Assembly: GCA_008694505.1 (NCBI GenBank)
Contig: VZDJ01000033.1
Location: forward strand, 3,745,745 to 3,809,744
DNA: 64,000 bases
Origin: Cyanoderma ruficeps
Lineage: Eukaryota > Chordata > Aves > Passeriformes > Timaliidae
Direction: 5' to 3'
In this document: in pieces, positions 57,001 to 64,000 of the stretch
How the letters are laid out: each line of letters begins with the position of its first letter
How positions within the stretch are numbered: the stretch's first letter is position 1
The notes under the pieces: model-generated
Told to the model about the DNA's origin: nothing
Database searches by the model: none
Seen by the model: the letters and a program-made list of their open reading frames with translations, nothing else
Translations under genes and position numbers: made by a program

Positions 57001-58216
57001 GGCATCTGTTCCTGGAGATGGAGTGGGTGGTGGAGGACAGAGCTTGGCCAGATGCTGTGGAGAAAGGGCTGCTTTCCCCCACACTCCCCCCAGCATTCTC
57101 AGCACAGAGCCCAGCTTTGCACTGGCTCCAGCTCCAGGCCCAGAGGAAATGTCTGCAGCTGGGGCCCACAGCTGTTCTCCCTGCTCCATTTACTGCTTCC
57201 AATTTAACGTCCCGGGGAGCTGGGCTGGACAACATGGGGGGAATATGGTGATGCTTTCCTGTGCAAAGCCTGCCTGGAAGAAAATCCTCCTCTCACGCTT
57301 GGGATGGCTGCCCTTCCCCTCTCTCGGGGTGAAACCTACCAGGGGAAGCCCAGGAGTGAGGTTCATCCTGGCAGAGGGGCAGGTCCTGCCACAATATCCC
57401 TGTGTTCCTTGGAAGCTGAGCTTGTGGCAGGCCTGGCATGGCATGGCAGGGCCAGGAGATGGGATTTGGGAGAGCGGGGCTCACTCTCATGGGTGTAAGG
57501 TGGTAGATGGTGACGGCCAGAAGATGGCCCCACAGTCACACCCCAAAAGAGATGGCTCTTGGCTGACATCCCAGAGCCACAGATTGGCTGGGGGGAGGGT
57601 GGCAGTGTCCCTGCTGCATCCCACCACGGCGTCCCCTGAGGCCGGGGCCGGGACCGCAGCCTAATCCCTTCCAGAAAATCAGCGATGAATGGCCAGGGAG
57701 GGTAATTCATATCAAACCCATAAAACCTTTATTAGCGTCCTAGGGGAGAAATCCGGATGTGGCTGCTTATTTATTTTGGATTTTTTTTTTCCCCTTTTAA
57801 CATTTTCTTCCGAGAGATTTTTAAAGTGATAGGGTCACGTCTCTGGGATCGCAGTAGGGCTTACACAGGGTTGCCTGCTTGGGTCACATGTGGTCCTGGA
57901 CCACTGGTGGATGCACTGGCATCCCAGGAGTCAGGCTGATCTTGGGGTCCAGCTTCGGGACCCATCATGAGATAATAATTATTCAAAACCATTGGTGCTT
58001 TTAGTGGGGCTTCCCTGGGAGTAGCCCTCGAGTTTCCTGGGAGTTCAACCTCTCCCAGTCAAACCATTTCCCGATAATAAATGTAGGGCGGGTGTGTTTG
58101 TTTTGCTTTGGGTTTTTTTTCCTCCAGTAAAGACAAAGAAGCCCTTGAGCCTGGAGCGTAACCTAAAACACGGCATTCCTGAAAAGAATTTCCTGATAAT
58201 ATTTTTAGCACCTGAA

Positions 58217-58275
58217 AAAAAAAAAAAAAAAGGGAGGGGGGAGAAGGGAGAGAAAAAAAAAACCAGGGAAAAAAA
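58217..58275. repeat. A-rich / purine-rich low-complexity tract
   Basis: Run of A, then GGGAGGGGGGAGAAGGGAG, then a further A run, upstream of the SNED1 CpG block. Confidence 0.85.
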
Positions 58276-58399
58276 AGGAAGTTACACAGGGTTTTTTCTC
58301 CTCCATTCCTTTTCCTTTTCTCATCCATTCCTATGTTTTAAGGGAGCAGAGGAGACGGGGAGCGGGGCAGGGCACGGAGGGGGCTCTGTGCCCACGGGC

Positions 58400-64000
<5,601 letters not shown>

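Overview
This is vertebrate genomic DNA, most probably from a bird. Four genes follow the conserved order KIF1A (minus), AGXT (plus), MAB21L4/C2orf54 (minus), SNED1 (plus), which matches human 2q37.3. The bird call rests on compact introns and several CR1 LINE fragments with the typical avian 3' end. Six isolated n positions look like collapsed gaps of a draft assembly, and two of them damage KIF1A exons.

Positions 1-40.9 kb: KIF1A, the kinesin-3 motor that carries synaptic-vesicle precursors along axons. Every coding exon can be placed by splice sites and reading phase, from the start codon at 34825 down to the stop at 1342. The default reading gives about 1,690 residues: motor, neck, FHA, coiled coils, central stalk domains and C-terminal PH domain. 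Beyond the default exons I see a KIF1B-like 87-residue cassette, two microexons of 27 and 24 nt in one 4.9 kb intron, an 18-nt microexon in the K-loop, and an in-frame alternative acceptor after the neck. A CpG-rich promoter with a full CRE and GC boxes lies near 40.4-40.6 kb, next to a candidate non-coding first exon.

Positions 41.9-45.95 kb: AGXT, peroxisomal/mitochondrial alanine-glyoxylate aminotransferase, complete in 11 exons (392 residues from the inner start). An in-frame upstream start adds a 28-residue presequence that looks mitochondrial, and the C-terminus is the peroxisomal signal SRL, so both organelle signals are present.

Positions 46.0-50.3 kb: MAB21L4, complete in five coding exons (434 residues), tail-to-tail with AGXT. 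Positions 50.3-58.8 kb: an intergenic stretch with an orphan CpG-rich patch and several AT-rich blocks that may be conserved non-coding elements. Positions 58.8-64 kb: the first four coding exons of SNED1, a secreted matrix protein (signal peptide and NIDO domain); the rest lies beyond the window.

No RNA genes, CRISPR arrays or viral genes were recognised. The most interesting material is the set of phase-compatible optional exons in KIF1A and the dual targeting of AGXT.
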